Shown here piece after piece: positions 1 through 8,233 of a stretch of 19,004 nt of DNA (position 1 is the first letter of the stretch; each line of letters opens with the position of its first letter). The position numbers were made by a program, and so were the translations under genes. The notes below the pieces were generated by a model. It worked only from the letters and a program-made list of their open reading frames with translations. It did not search any database and was not told where the DNA came from. Source of the stretch: Methanobacteriota archaeon (GTDB lineage Archaea > Methanobacteriota > Methanobacteria > Methanobacteriales > Methanobacteriaceae); NCBI GenBank assembly GCA_023430285.1, contig JAEZAV010000008.1, positions 1 to 19,004 of the forward strand. Direction: 5' to 3'.

Positions 1-368
1 TGGTCAAGTTGGGTCATGAAATATTTGAAACATCAGGGATACACACCTTATTTGCAACTTTGGACCATGTTAGTACGAACGTGGTAAAAAGATTGATAGA
101 AGAAGCATTTGAAGAAGGAGTTATAGAAGAGGGGTCCATGCTCGGAGTCACGGGAAGAGCAGGAATCACAGGTAAAAAGCCGGAATTAATTCTCGATTTT
201 TCAAAGAATTACTTCAAAGAAACAATTTTTGTATCTGATGCCCTTGCAATGGGTTCCGCAATGATGGCAAGATGTATGAATTCATTGGGAACTCCTACCA
301 AACCAGTTGGTGGCTCACAGGGAGGACCCTGTATACTGGGACCTCGAAGGAAATTACAGAAGAAATAA
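1..368 (+). CDS. Methanogenesis marker protein 14-like, C-terminal part (5' truncated by window edge)
   Basis: The reading frame is open from the first bases (codons GTC AAG TTG at 3-11) and ends at TAA 366-368. Only about the last 122 residues are present, and the true start lies outside the window. The C-terminus has a Gly/Ala-rich stretch (VSDALAMGSAMMARCMNSLG) and ends in GGSQGGPCILGPRRKLQKK. This resembles, from memory, the end of methanogenesis marker protein 14, an ASKHA/actin-fold-like family of unknown function restricted to methanogens. It lies 17 bases upstream of cobY on the same strand and is probably co-transcribed with it. The family call rests on recall of the C-terminal pattern and on context; a related hydantoinase/glutamate mutase MutL-type ASKHA protein is the alternative. 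Confidence 0.65.
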   Translation, partial: VKLGHEIFETSGIHTLFATLDHVSTNVVKRLIEEAFEEGVIEEGSMLGVTGRAGITGKKPELILDFSKNYFKETIFVSDALAMGSAMMARCMNSLGTPTKPVGGSQGGPCILGPRRKLQKK

Positions 369-385
369 GAAATGGTCGTGATCAT

Positions 386-991
386 ATGGTTAAAGCTATT
401 GTGATGGCAGGTGGCAAAGGCACAAGAATGGAGGGTGACTCTGAAAAACCACTCACTGAAGTGTTAAAAAAACCCATGATATTACATGTGTTGAAGGCAC
501 TCAAGGGATCTAAGAACATTAAGGATATACGCATTGCAACGAGTTCAGATACACCTGAGACAGCAAAAGTTGTGGGTAATTGGGGATTTAAAGTGGTTGA
601 AACTCCCGGAAATGGATATGTGGAAGATTTACAGTACGTGATTCAAAAATGTTACTCTGATGATGATGAAATAATTTTAACCATAACAGCGGACCTGCCT
701 TTAATTAATGCTGATATCATAGATGAAGTTATAGCTGCGTACAATAATTCTATAAAACCTGCCATGTGTGTGGCAGTTCCAGAGGACATTTTCCAAGAAT
801 ATGGCTTGAAGCCCAGTATTGTGTTAGATGATGTGGTTCCGTCGGGATTAAATATATTAAGAAGTAACAACAAGCAACAAGATGAGGAAGTACTCAAGCT
901 AAGGAAAATTGAACTGGCCGTAAATATTAATAGCTGTGAGGACATAGTAGTTTTAGAGGAAGTCTTGAGTAACATTGGGATAAAAACATAG
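386..991 (+). CDS. cobY: Adenosylcobinamide-phosphate guanylyltransferase CobY
   Basis: Archaeal GTP:AdoCbi-phosphate guanylyltransferase. It transfers GMP from GTP to adenosylcobinamide phosphate, giving AdoCbi-GDP in late cobamide synthesis, which methanogens need for methyl transfer. The product is 201 aa, close to the roughly 196 aa of the Methanocaldococcus enzyme. The nucleotidyltransferase loop MAGGKGTRM is at residues 7-15, followed by K20-P-L and a TADLPL segment containing the metal-binding Asp. I chose ATG 386: it sits directly before the conserved VKAIVMAGGKG start and just behind GTGATC. The frame is open further upstream, but that part overlaps the preceding gene in another frame. 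It ends at TAG 989-991, nine bases before the next gene. Confidence 0.88.
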   Translation: MVKAIVMAGGKGTRMEGDSEKPLTEVLKKPMILHVLKALKGSKNIKDIRIATSSDTPETAKVVGNWGFKVVETPGNGYVEDLQYVIQKCYSDDDEIILTITADLPLINADIIDEVIAAYNNSIKPAMCVAVPEDIFQEYGLKPSIVLDDVVPSGLNILRSNNKQQDEEVLKLRKIELAVNINSCEDIVVLEEVLSNIGIKT

Positions 992-1000
992 GTGATAGCA

Positions 1001-1273
1001 ATGGTTGTTGAAGAGAGAAAACTTATAAAAGGGGAAGAAAAGGTCTGGAGTGAGATCAAAGGTTACCAAGTAGCAACTAACAATGCAAGAATACTGGGCG
1101 AACTCGAAGAACTAGTTATAAACGGAAAAACTGGAAAAATTACCGATGTGGTAATCAAAGTTGAGAAGGGCAGAAATGTTCATATCAAAGGAGCTAAAAA
1201 GAAGGGAGATAACTTATTAGTACCCTTTGGAAAGGTCGAGAAAGTGGGTGAATTCATAATCATTTCAGAGTAA
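1001..1273 (+). CDS. Small PRC-barrel domain protein
   Basis: A 90-aa soluble protein made of one PRC-barrel-like beta domain. The pattern EIKGYQVATNNARILGELEELVINGKTGKITDVVI (given here in outline; about residues 18-53) is typical: a short strand, 'G.i.dlvid..tG.I..lvv', then a basic loop (KGAKKKGDN, about 63-71) and a final strand giving LVPFGKVEKVGEFIII. ATG 1001 is chosen because GGTGAT lies at 991-996, five to nine bases upstream; a GTG at 992 falls inside that ribosome-binding site. Methanobacteria carry several such proteins. Small archaeal PRC-barrel proteins include RNA-associated ones and the CdpB-type FtsZ-division proteins; which this is cannot be told from the sequence. It ends the marker-cobY cluster. 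Confidence 0.8.
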   Translation: MVVEERKLIKGEEKVWSEIKGYQVATNNARILGELEELVINGKTGKITDVVIKVEKGRNVHIKGAKKKGDNLLVPFGKVEKVGEFIIISE

Positions 1274-1567
1274 ACCCAAACATTTTTTCCATTTTGAATT
1301 AATAGTACATTGAATGAAGAGTCATAACTATCATTTTTCTCTCAATTATCTGCATTATCATTCTAATACTATTTTTAAAATTAAATCCCTGTAATCATCG
1401 TATTATTCGGATTATATGCTCTATTTTTTATTGCCATGAGTTGCTCAAGTCTAAATTTTCATTTTCAAAAGAAAGCTTAGGTTGATACAAAAAAGAACAT
1501 CCCAGTAAGCATCATTAAAGAATCAAAAAAATAATAATGGTCAGGTGAATTGCACCTGAATATTGTT
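1274..1567. other. Convergent intergenic region between the PRC-barrel gene and sufB
   Basis: About 290 AT-rich bases with no convincing ORF. The left side holds T-tracts (six T at 1283-1288 and several 4-6 T runs to about 1430), which could end transcription from the cobY side. The right edge holds the hairpin terminator of sufB, listed separately. I see nothing else in it. Confidence 0.6.
1523..1559 (-). terminator. Intrinsic-type terminator downstream of sufB
   Basis: A perfect 7-bp stem, TCAGGTG (1541-1547) and CACCTGA (1553-1559), has a five-base loop. Read on the minus strand it begins nine bases after the sufB stop and is followed by a U-rich tract (complement of the A-rich 1524-1537). 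Archaeal termination depends mainly on the U-tract, but the arrangement looks like a classic hairpin terminator. Confidence 0.75.
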
Positions 1568-2788
1568 TTACATTCCTTGAATGCTCAGATCTATCATTCG
1601 TTGTGTTTCTGCAGCTAACTCTGGTGGAAGTCCAGCAATGTCCATGCTTAAAAATCCCTTTACAATCATTGATGCTGCTTCTTCCTCTGTAAGTCCCCTG
1701 GACATGAGGTATAAAACTTCTTCTTCGGCAATTTTACCTACAGCTGCTTCGTGTGACAGTTCAAGGTCTGTGGCACTTCCTTCAAGTTCTGGAACAGAAT
1801 AGATCAATGAATCATCAGAAAGAACAAGACCCATACATTCTAAATGTCCCTTCACATCGGGTGATTTACCTGCAAGATGGCCTCTTGTGTATATTTGGGA
1901 TTCGTCTTTTGAAACTGCCCTTGTGATCATTTCAGCACTTGAATTTTTTCCTGTGAGAATTGCTCTGGAACCAGTGTCTAAAATGGAGTCTTTTTGACCT
2001 CCGAGAATTGACTGGAATACTACCTTTGAGTTTTCTCCCTGACAATATGCTGTTGGGTATGTCTGTATAGTGTTAACAGGACTGGTTAAAATGTAGTTGC
2101 TTATGTAGGTTGTATCATCGCCTAATATAACACCAGTTCTTGGTCTAACTTCAACCTGCTCAGCCCAATTATGCACCATTGTGAAGGTTATCTTGGCACC
2201 CTTTTTCAGATAAAATTCTGAAACTCCAACATGCATGGCAGACTGTACATCACTGCCAGTTGAGCACCCAGTGATGATATGAAGTTCGGAGTTTTCTTCT
2301 GCAATGATTATATTGTGTGCTGTTTGAGCAACTTTTTCATCCCCAATAAACATGCAAGCCTGTATTGGAAAAACTTCCTTGGTGTTTGGAAGCGATCTTA
2401 TGAAGTAACCACCAGGTTCGCCTAAAGCAGTTTTTGCAGTGTACTTATCTGTGTCAACAGGAACTGCATTCCACATGTAATCTTTAACCCAGTCATATTT
2501 TTCAAGAGCCTGTGGAAGTCCCATGAGTTCAATATTTTCGGATTCACAATTACTGCACACTTTTGACTGGTCAATCTGTAGGAATGAGCCAGATCTTCCT
2601 GTTTCTGATGGATCTACACCTACTTTCAGTAGAGATCTTTGGTATTTTCCAGGCAGATCCCTTAGGGATTCAACTTCTTCGTGTTCTCCAGCTTCCTCAC
2701 CTTCAAACTCTTCAATATCAATGTCTTCACCAAGGGCTGCTTTTTTCTTTTTAGCTTTTTCTGCACGTTCTATTGTATTTTGCAACAT
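1568..2788 (-). CDS. sufB: SufB-type Fe-S cluster scaffold protein
   Basis: Scaffold subunit of the SUF-type iron-sulfur assembly machinery; pairs with SufC. The 406-aa product is shorter than bacterial SufB (about 495 aa). It has a charged N-terminus (KAKKKK then a Glu/Asp-rich run, residues 11-40) and then the right-handed beta-helix core. Conserved C-terminal elements are present: HLECMGLVLSD with C318 aligning with the bacterial catalytic Cys, SHEAAVG with H346-E347 matching the HE cluster/SufD-contact pair, and GLTEEEAASMIVKGFL. ATG 2788 is preferred because AGGGTG lies six bases upstream; GTG 2797 is part of that site. The start overlaps the sufC 3' end by 19 bases, implying translational coupling. 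No SufD, SufS, SufU or SufA gene is nearby. An N-terminal C78-x2-C81 pair is unusual relative to bacterial SufB. Confidence 0.92.
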   Translation of the reverse strand: MLQNTIERAEKAKKKKAALGEDIDIEEFEGEEAGEHEEVESLRDLPGKYQRSLLKVGVDPSETGRSGSFLQIDQSKVCSNCESENIELMGLPQALEKYDWVKDYMWNAVPVDTDKYTAKTALGEPGGYFIRSLPNTKEVFPIQACMFIGDEKVAQTAHNIIIAEENSELHIITGCSTGSDVQSAMHVGVSEFYLKKGAKITFTMVHNWAEQVEVRPRTGVILGDDTTYISNYILTSPVNTIQTYPTAYCQGENSKVVFQSILGGQKDSILDTGSRAILTGKNSSAEMITRAVSKDESQIYTRGHLAGKSPDVKGHLECMGLVLSDDSLIYSVPELEGSATDLELSHEAAVGKIAEEEVLYLMSRGLTEEEAASMIVKGFLSMDIAGLPPELAAETQRMIDLSIQGM

Positions 2789-3549
2789 TCCACACACCCT
2801 TTAAATCCTTCTTTCCTGATATCTTCTAATATTTCGTTTGGATCTCCTGAACAAGCTATTTTACCATCCATGAGAACATGGGCAGTGTTTGCACCTACGA
2901 AGTTTAGTATGTAACCTAAATGAGTGATTAAAAGACCTGATTTTTCACGTAGACCCGGTTTCTTATCCTTGTCCAAAAGTACATTAATCTCTTCTGCCAG
3001 TAGCTCAACATTTTCAATATCCACACCTGAATCAGGTTCGTCGAACATTATAAAATCTGGTTGTTGGGCCAGTAGTTGAAGAATTTCGGATCTTTTAACT
3101 TCTCCACCTGAGAAACCAAGGTTAACATCCCTCTCAAGGAACTGATCATTTAACTTCAGTTTATCTGCAAGCGCTAGGGTTTCTGGACTGAGTTCCTGAC
3201 CCAGGGGAGTTTTTCCCTTTTTGCTGGTTTCAATATTCAACAAGTCTTTGAGTTTAACTCCACGAATTGCAGGAGGGTTTTGAAAACTAACACCCAATCC
3301 CATTTCTATTCTTTCGGTTGTTGTCATGTGGGTTATATCTTGGTCTTTGAAGATTATTTCTCCCCGGGTTATGTTGTACTTGGGAAACCCAAGCAGTGAC
3401 ATGAAGAGCGTACTTTTTCCACTTCCATTTGGTCCAAGCAGTACATGAGTTTCTCCTTTATCGATATACAAATCAATATCCTTTAGTATTTCTTTTCCAT
3501 TAACTTCTACAGCGAGATCTGTTATTTCAAGCAGCAGTGTAACCACCAA
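2770..3549 (-). CDS. sufC: SufC-type ABC ATPase of Fe-S cluster assembly
   Basis: ATPase partner of SufB; soluble ABC ATPase, not a transporter. About 259 aa: Walker A GPNGSGKS at residues 39-46, Q-loop Q90 with NPPAIRGV as in SufC, signature FSGGE 146-150, Walker B FIMFDEPDSG 166-175, and H-loop H210. An extra C-terminal motif, G-C252-V-E-C255-C256, is not found in E. coli SufC. The start is uncertain: the frame opens at TTG 3549 and GTG 3546, but the best ribosome-binding match, GGTGGT (3547-3542), would favour a CTG at 3537 or 3534, giving an N-terminus like MLLEITDL. It is divergent from mvhD and overlaps sufB downstream. A possible minus-strand TATA element (TTTAAATA, 3624-3617) lies upstream. 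Confidence 0.92.
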   Translation of the reverse strand: MVVTLLLEITDLAVEVNGKEILKDIDLYIDKGETHVLLGPNGSGKSTLFMSLLGFPKYNITRGEIIFKDQDITHMTTTERIEMGLGVSFQNPPAIRGVKLKDLLNIETSKKGKTPLGQELSPETLALADKLKLNDQFLERDVNLGFSGGEVKRSEILQLLAQQPDFIMFDEPDSGVDIENVELLAEEINVLLDKDKKPGLREKSGLLITHLGYILNFVGANTAHVLMDGKIACSGDPNEILEDIRKEGFKGCVECCKIQ

Positions 3550-3718
3550 CTTATTTTTATTTTTTTCAGTTTATTGTATTTCTAAATACAATTGAGTCAA
3601 TTTCTATAACTGATTTTATTTAAAAATGACTAAATATCCGTATAATTAACAGCGTTAAGTTATGAACCACTTAATCTTGATTTAAACAAATAATAATATA
3701 ACAATTGTTAAAATGTGG

Positions 3719-3745
3719 ATATTTGGGTGAATTTATGCCAAATAT
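3719..3745. repeat. Inverted repeat in the suf/mvh intergenic region
   Basis: ATATTTGG (3719-3726) and CCAAATAT (3738-3745) form a perfect 8-bp dyad with an 11-base spacer. The two-turn arm spacing would suit a dimeric DNA-binding protein. It lies about 90 bases upstream of the putative sufC TATA element. In such AT-rich DNA the arm itself is only mildly significant; operator function is inferred. Confidence 0.4.
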
Positions 3746-3905
3746 TTAAATTAATAAAATGCCTTTAAATCTGTTTTAAATATTAATTTATTGATAATAA
3801 TCTTAAAAAATGATTAATAATATTTCATTTACCAATTAAATCTAAATCTAGATGATTTTTTCTTTAAAAAATGACAAGATAATACTAAACATGGGAATCA
3901 TATTC

Positions 3906-3915
3906 TTATATATAT
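3906..3915 (+). promoter_or_regulatory. TATA box of the mvhDGAB operon (predicted)
   Basis: TTATATATAT is the best archaeal TATA-box match upstream of mvhD. It would place transcription initiation near 3932-3940 and give a 5' leader of roughly 100 bases before ATG 4041. A weaker alternative, CTTTATAATA, lies near 3952. Confidence 0.6.
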
Positions 3916-3970
3916 GCCTTTCGGAATCGTTCTTGGAGTAACCTTTATAATAACTATTTTGCTATCCATA

Positions 3971-4008
3971 TAATGTACATTAATAAGTCACCAGAAAATG
4001 GTGAACTT
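3971..4008 (+). promoter_or_regulatory. Palindrome and RNA hairpin in the predicted mvh leader
   Basis: Two elements sit side by side. First, a perfect 12-bp palindrome TAATGTACATTA (3971-3982). Second, a stem TCACCA (3988-3993) / TGGTGA (3999-4004) with loop GAAAA, extendable by AAG (3985-3987) / CTT (4006-4008) across one bulged A. The hairpin ends 19 bases before the AGGAGG site (4028-4033), which it does not pair with. If transcription starts near 3936, both would be in the mRNA. Function is unknown. Confidence 0.45.
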
Positions 4009-4040
4009 GATGGTACAGTGATAAATCAGGAGGAAACTCT

Positions 4041-4469
<429 letters not shown>

Positions 4470-4486
4470 GCGGAGGATTGAAGAAT

Positions 4487-5416
4487 ATGGCAGAAAAACC
4501 AAAAATAGGGACCATGTGGTTGGCTGGATGTTCCGGTTGTCACTTGTCCATTGCAGATATACACGAAGCTATAATCGACGTGATGGGATTAGCAGACTTC
4601 GAATTCAGTCCTGTACTCATGGATGTTAAATACGATGAAGTACCAGATGACCTGGATGTTCTAATTATTGAAGGTGGAATTCGAAACGACGAAAACCGTG
4701 AACTCGCCGAAATGCTAAGGGAAAAAGCAAAATTCGTCATAGCTTACGGTGTTTGCGCAGTTTATGGTGGAATACCAGGACTCGGAAACCTACACACAGT
4801 AGATGAACTTACACAGGAAGCTTACGTAAACTCTGCAAGTACATACAACGAAGAAGGTATCATCCCAAATGAAGATATACCACACCTCGAAAGCAGAGTA
4901 AGACCACTATCAGACGTAATAGATGTTGATCTATCCATACCTGGATGCCCAACAAGGTCTGATGTTCTAGCTGAAGCATTAGTTGCTCTTTTAACAGGAG
5001 AAGCTGTTTCACTACCTACAACAAACCTCTGCGAAGTTTGTCCAAGGGAAAAACCACCGGAAGGAATGGCTATGGACAAAATCATCAGGCAGTTTGAACT
5101 TGGTAAACCAGATGAAGAACTATGCCTAGTTCCACAGGGACTCGTATGCATGGGCCCATCAACAACATCATTGTGCGGAGCAGAATGTCCATCAATAGGC
5201 ATTCCTTGTAGAGGATGTTACGGACCAACAGCAAAGGTTACTGACCAAGGTGCAAAGATGATAAGTGCAATTGGTTCAGACTTCGGTGTTGAACATGATA
5301 AAACAGTTGACCCAGAAGAAGTTGCTGACCAGTTAGATGATATTGTGGGTACATTTTACACATACACACTCCCAGCTGCATTAATACCAATGAAGGTGCA
5401 AAAGGAGGGAAAATAA
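4487..5416 (+). CDS. mvhG: F420-non-reducing hydrogenase small subunit MvhG
   Basis: Electron-transfer small subunit of the group 3c [NiFe]-hydrogenase. It relays electrons from the Ni-Fe site in MvhA through three Fe-S clusters to MvhD. The 309-aa product has proximal-cluster cysteines C15-x2-C18, C90 (GVCAVYGG) and C154 (GCPTRSD), and a Cys-rich C-terminal half with C182, C185, C213, C221, C230, C234, C241 and C244 for the other clusters. No signal peptide is seen, as expected for a cytoplasmic enzyme. ATG 4487 is chosen over TTG 4478 because GGAGG at 4472-4476 gives normal spacing only to the ATG. The stop TAA abuts the mvhA ATG. Confidence 0.95.
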   Translation: MAEKPKIGTMWLAGCSGCHLSIADIHEAIIDVMGLADFEFSPVLMDVKYDEVPDDLDVLIIEGGIRNDENRELAEMLREKAKFVIAYGVCAVYGGIPGLGNLHTVDELTQEAYVNSASTYNEEGIIPNEDIPHLESRVRPLSDVIDVDLSIPGCPTRSDVLAEALVALLTGEAVSLPTTNLCEVCPREKPPEGMAMDKIIRQFELGKPDEELCLVPQGLVCMGPSTTSLCGAECPSIGIPCRGCYGPTAKVTDQGAKMISAIGSDFGVEHDKTVDPEEVADQLDDIVGTFYTYTLPAALIPMKVQKEGK

Positions 5417-6829
5417 ATGGTTAAGTTAACAATGGAACCAGTGACAAGGATTGAAGGTCACGCAAAGATAACAGTGCATCTCGATGATGCAGGAAATGTT
5501 GAGGAAACCAGACTTCACGTTATGGAATTCAGAGGATTTGAAAAATTCCTCCAAGGAAGACCAGTTGAAGAGGTTCCTAGGATAGTACCAAGAATCTGTG
5601 GTATCTGTGATGTGCAGCACCACTTGGCAGCTGCTAAAGCATCAGACCAGTGTTACGGATTCAAAGACGACGAAATTTTACCAACTGCTTACAAAATGAG
5701 GGAATTGATGAACTGGGGTTCATTCATGCACTCCCACGCACTTCACTTCTACTTCTTAGCAGCACCTGATTTCATAGCAGGTAAAGATCGTAAAACAAGA
5801 AACGTCTTCCAGATTATTAAAGACGCACCAGACGTTGCACTTCAGGCAATTGAACTGAGGAAAAACGCTTTAGACATAGTCAAAGCAACTGGTGGAAGGT
5901 CCATTCACCCAACATCATCCACCCCAGGTGGTATCTCAACAGAACTTGATGCTGAAACTCAGGCAGACCTTCTCAAGAAGGCTCAGAGAAACGTGGAACT
6001 TGCACAGGCAACCTTTGACCTTGCAAAACCAATCTTCGAAGAAAACCTAGAATTAGTTGAAACCTTAGGAGCTGTTGAAACATACCACACCGGTTTAGTT
6101 AACAAGGGTGTTTGGGATGTTTACAACGGTGATGTCAGGATGAAAGACAAGGAAGGTAAAATATACGCTGAATTTGGAAGCGAAAACTACCTTGACTACA
6201 TGGCTGAGAAAGTTAAACCTTACTCATGGCTCAAATTCCCATACATCAAAGACCTAGGATACCCAGAAGGTATCTACAGAGTTGCTCCTTTATCCAGGCT
6301 AAACGTGGCTGACAAAATGCCATCACCAATAGCACAGGATGCATTCAAAGAATTCAAAGAAACCTTTGGATACGCTCAACAACCACTACTCTTCCACTGG
6401 GCAAGATTAATCGAACTTATAGCAGCATCCGAAATGGCTGTAGATGCTCTTGAAGGAGATTTATCCGGTGAAAAATTCCCTGGACCTATCGAAAGACAGG
6501 CTGGAGAAGGTGTAGGTATTGTTGAAGCAGCAAGGGGTACATTAACCCACCACTACCAGACAGATGAAGATGGACTCGTAACCAAAGCAAACATTGTGGT
6601 TGCAACAATCCAGAACAACCCTGCCATGGAAATGGGTATTCAGAAAGTTGCTAAAGATTACATAAAACCTGGTGTTGAAGTAGATGATAAAATATTCAAC
6701 CTCATGGAAATGGTAATAAGAGCATACGATCCATGTCTATCCTGCGCAACTCACACAATCGACTCAAACATGAAACTAGCAACAGTTGAAGTGTACGACG
6801 GTCAAGGACACCTCATAAACAAGGTATAA
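5417..6829 (+). CDS. mvhA: F420-non-reducing hydrogenase large subunit MvhA ([NiFe] catalytic subunit)
   Basis: Catalytic subunit that splits H2 at a Ni-Fe site. Of 470 aa, the N-terminal motif RICGIC gives C61 and C64 with H68, and the C-terminal motif DPCLSCATH gives C440 and C443. The fourth position is an ordinary Cys (TGC), not the UGA-encoded selenocysteine of some Vhu enzymes. After H446 there are 24 more residues, matching the position of the C-terminal extension that a maturation protease removes in most [NiFe]-hydrogenases. No protease or hyp gene lies in the window. ATG 5417 follows directly on the mvhG stop, with AAAGGAGG (5401-5408) upstream. Codon use and the strong ribosome site suggest high expression. 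Confidence 0.96.
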   Translation: MVKLTMEPVTRIEGHAKITVHLDDAGNVEETRLHVMEFRGFEKFLQGRPVEEVPRIVPRICGICDVQHHLAAAKASDQCYGFKDDEILPTAYKMRELMNWGSFMHSHALHFYFLAAPDFIAGKDRKTRNVFQIIKDAPDVALQAIELRKNALDIVKATGGRSIHPTSSTPGGISTELDAETQADLLKKAQRNVELAQATFDLAKPIFEENLELVETLGAVETYHTGLVNKGVWDVYNGDVRMKDKEGKIYAEFGSENYLDYMAEKVKPYSWLKFPYIKDLGYPEGIYRVAPLSRLNVADKMPSPIAQDAFKEFKETFGYAQQPLLFHWARLIELIAASEMAVDALEGDLSGEKFPGPIERQAGEGVGIVEAARGTLTHHYQTDEDGLVTKANIVVATIQNNPAMEMGIQKVAKDYIKPGVEVDDKIFNLMEMVIRAYDPCLSCATHTIDSNMKLATVEVYDGQGHLINKV

Positions 6830-6843
6830 CCGCAGGTGATAAA

Positions 6844-8082
<1,239 letters not shown>

Positions 8083-8098
8083 TTACTTTGTTTTGAAT

Positions 8099-8133
8099 GG
8101 TGGATTAAATCCACCTAACAATATTTTTTTTTT
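8099..8133 (+). terminator. Intrinsic terminator of mvhDGAB
   Basis: A perfect 7-bp stem GGTGGAT (8099-8105) / ATCCACC (8109-8115) with a three-base loop TAA is followed by a run of ten T (8124-8133). It begins 17 bases after the mvhB stop. The reverse strand lacks a U-tract, so it should act on mvh only. Confidence 0.85.
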
Positions 8134-8233
8134 AAAGCAGTTCATAATCACTTGAAACTAACTACTTGAATCTAATTTTAAGAAATAATGATCTAAATTA
8201 AAATAAATATTTATCATCAAAATAAAAAGAAAA

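Larger units (their letters stand above)
3550..4040. other. Divergent sufC / mvhD intergenic regulatory region
   Basis: A 491-base, very AT-rich gap with no convincing ORF, the longest non-coding stretch in the window. It must hold the promoters of both divergent operons. Visible structure: a minus-strand TATA-like element (3617-3624), a 12-bp palindrome TAACAATTGTTA (3699-3710), an 8-bp inverted repeat (3719-3726 with 3738-3745), two copies of TTAAAAAATGA (3803-3813, 3864-3874), the mvh TATA box (3906-3915), a second 12-bp palindrome (3971-3982) and a hairpin in the mvh leader (3985-4008). Confidence 0.7.

Noticed and set aside
272..385. In-frame 5' extension of cobY
   Set aside because: It overlaps the preceding gene and the extra residues do not resemble the family; ATG 386 fits the CobY N-terminus.
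652..1059. 135-codon open frame antisense to cobY
   Set aside because: Ser/Thr-rich low-complexity product, no ribosome site, and it fully overlaps confident coding sequence.
3803..3874. Direct repeat TTAAAAAATGA (two copies, 61 bases apart)
   Set aside because: A-rich 11-mers recur by chance in DNA of this composition; there is no further structure around them.
5417..6829. Selenocysteine version of the hydrogenase
   Set aside because: Both C-terminal ligand codons in mvhA are ordinary Cys codons and no in-frame TGA occurs; no SECIS-type element is needed.
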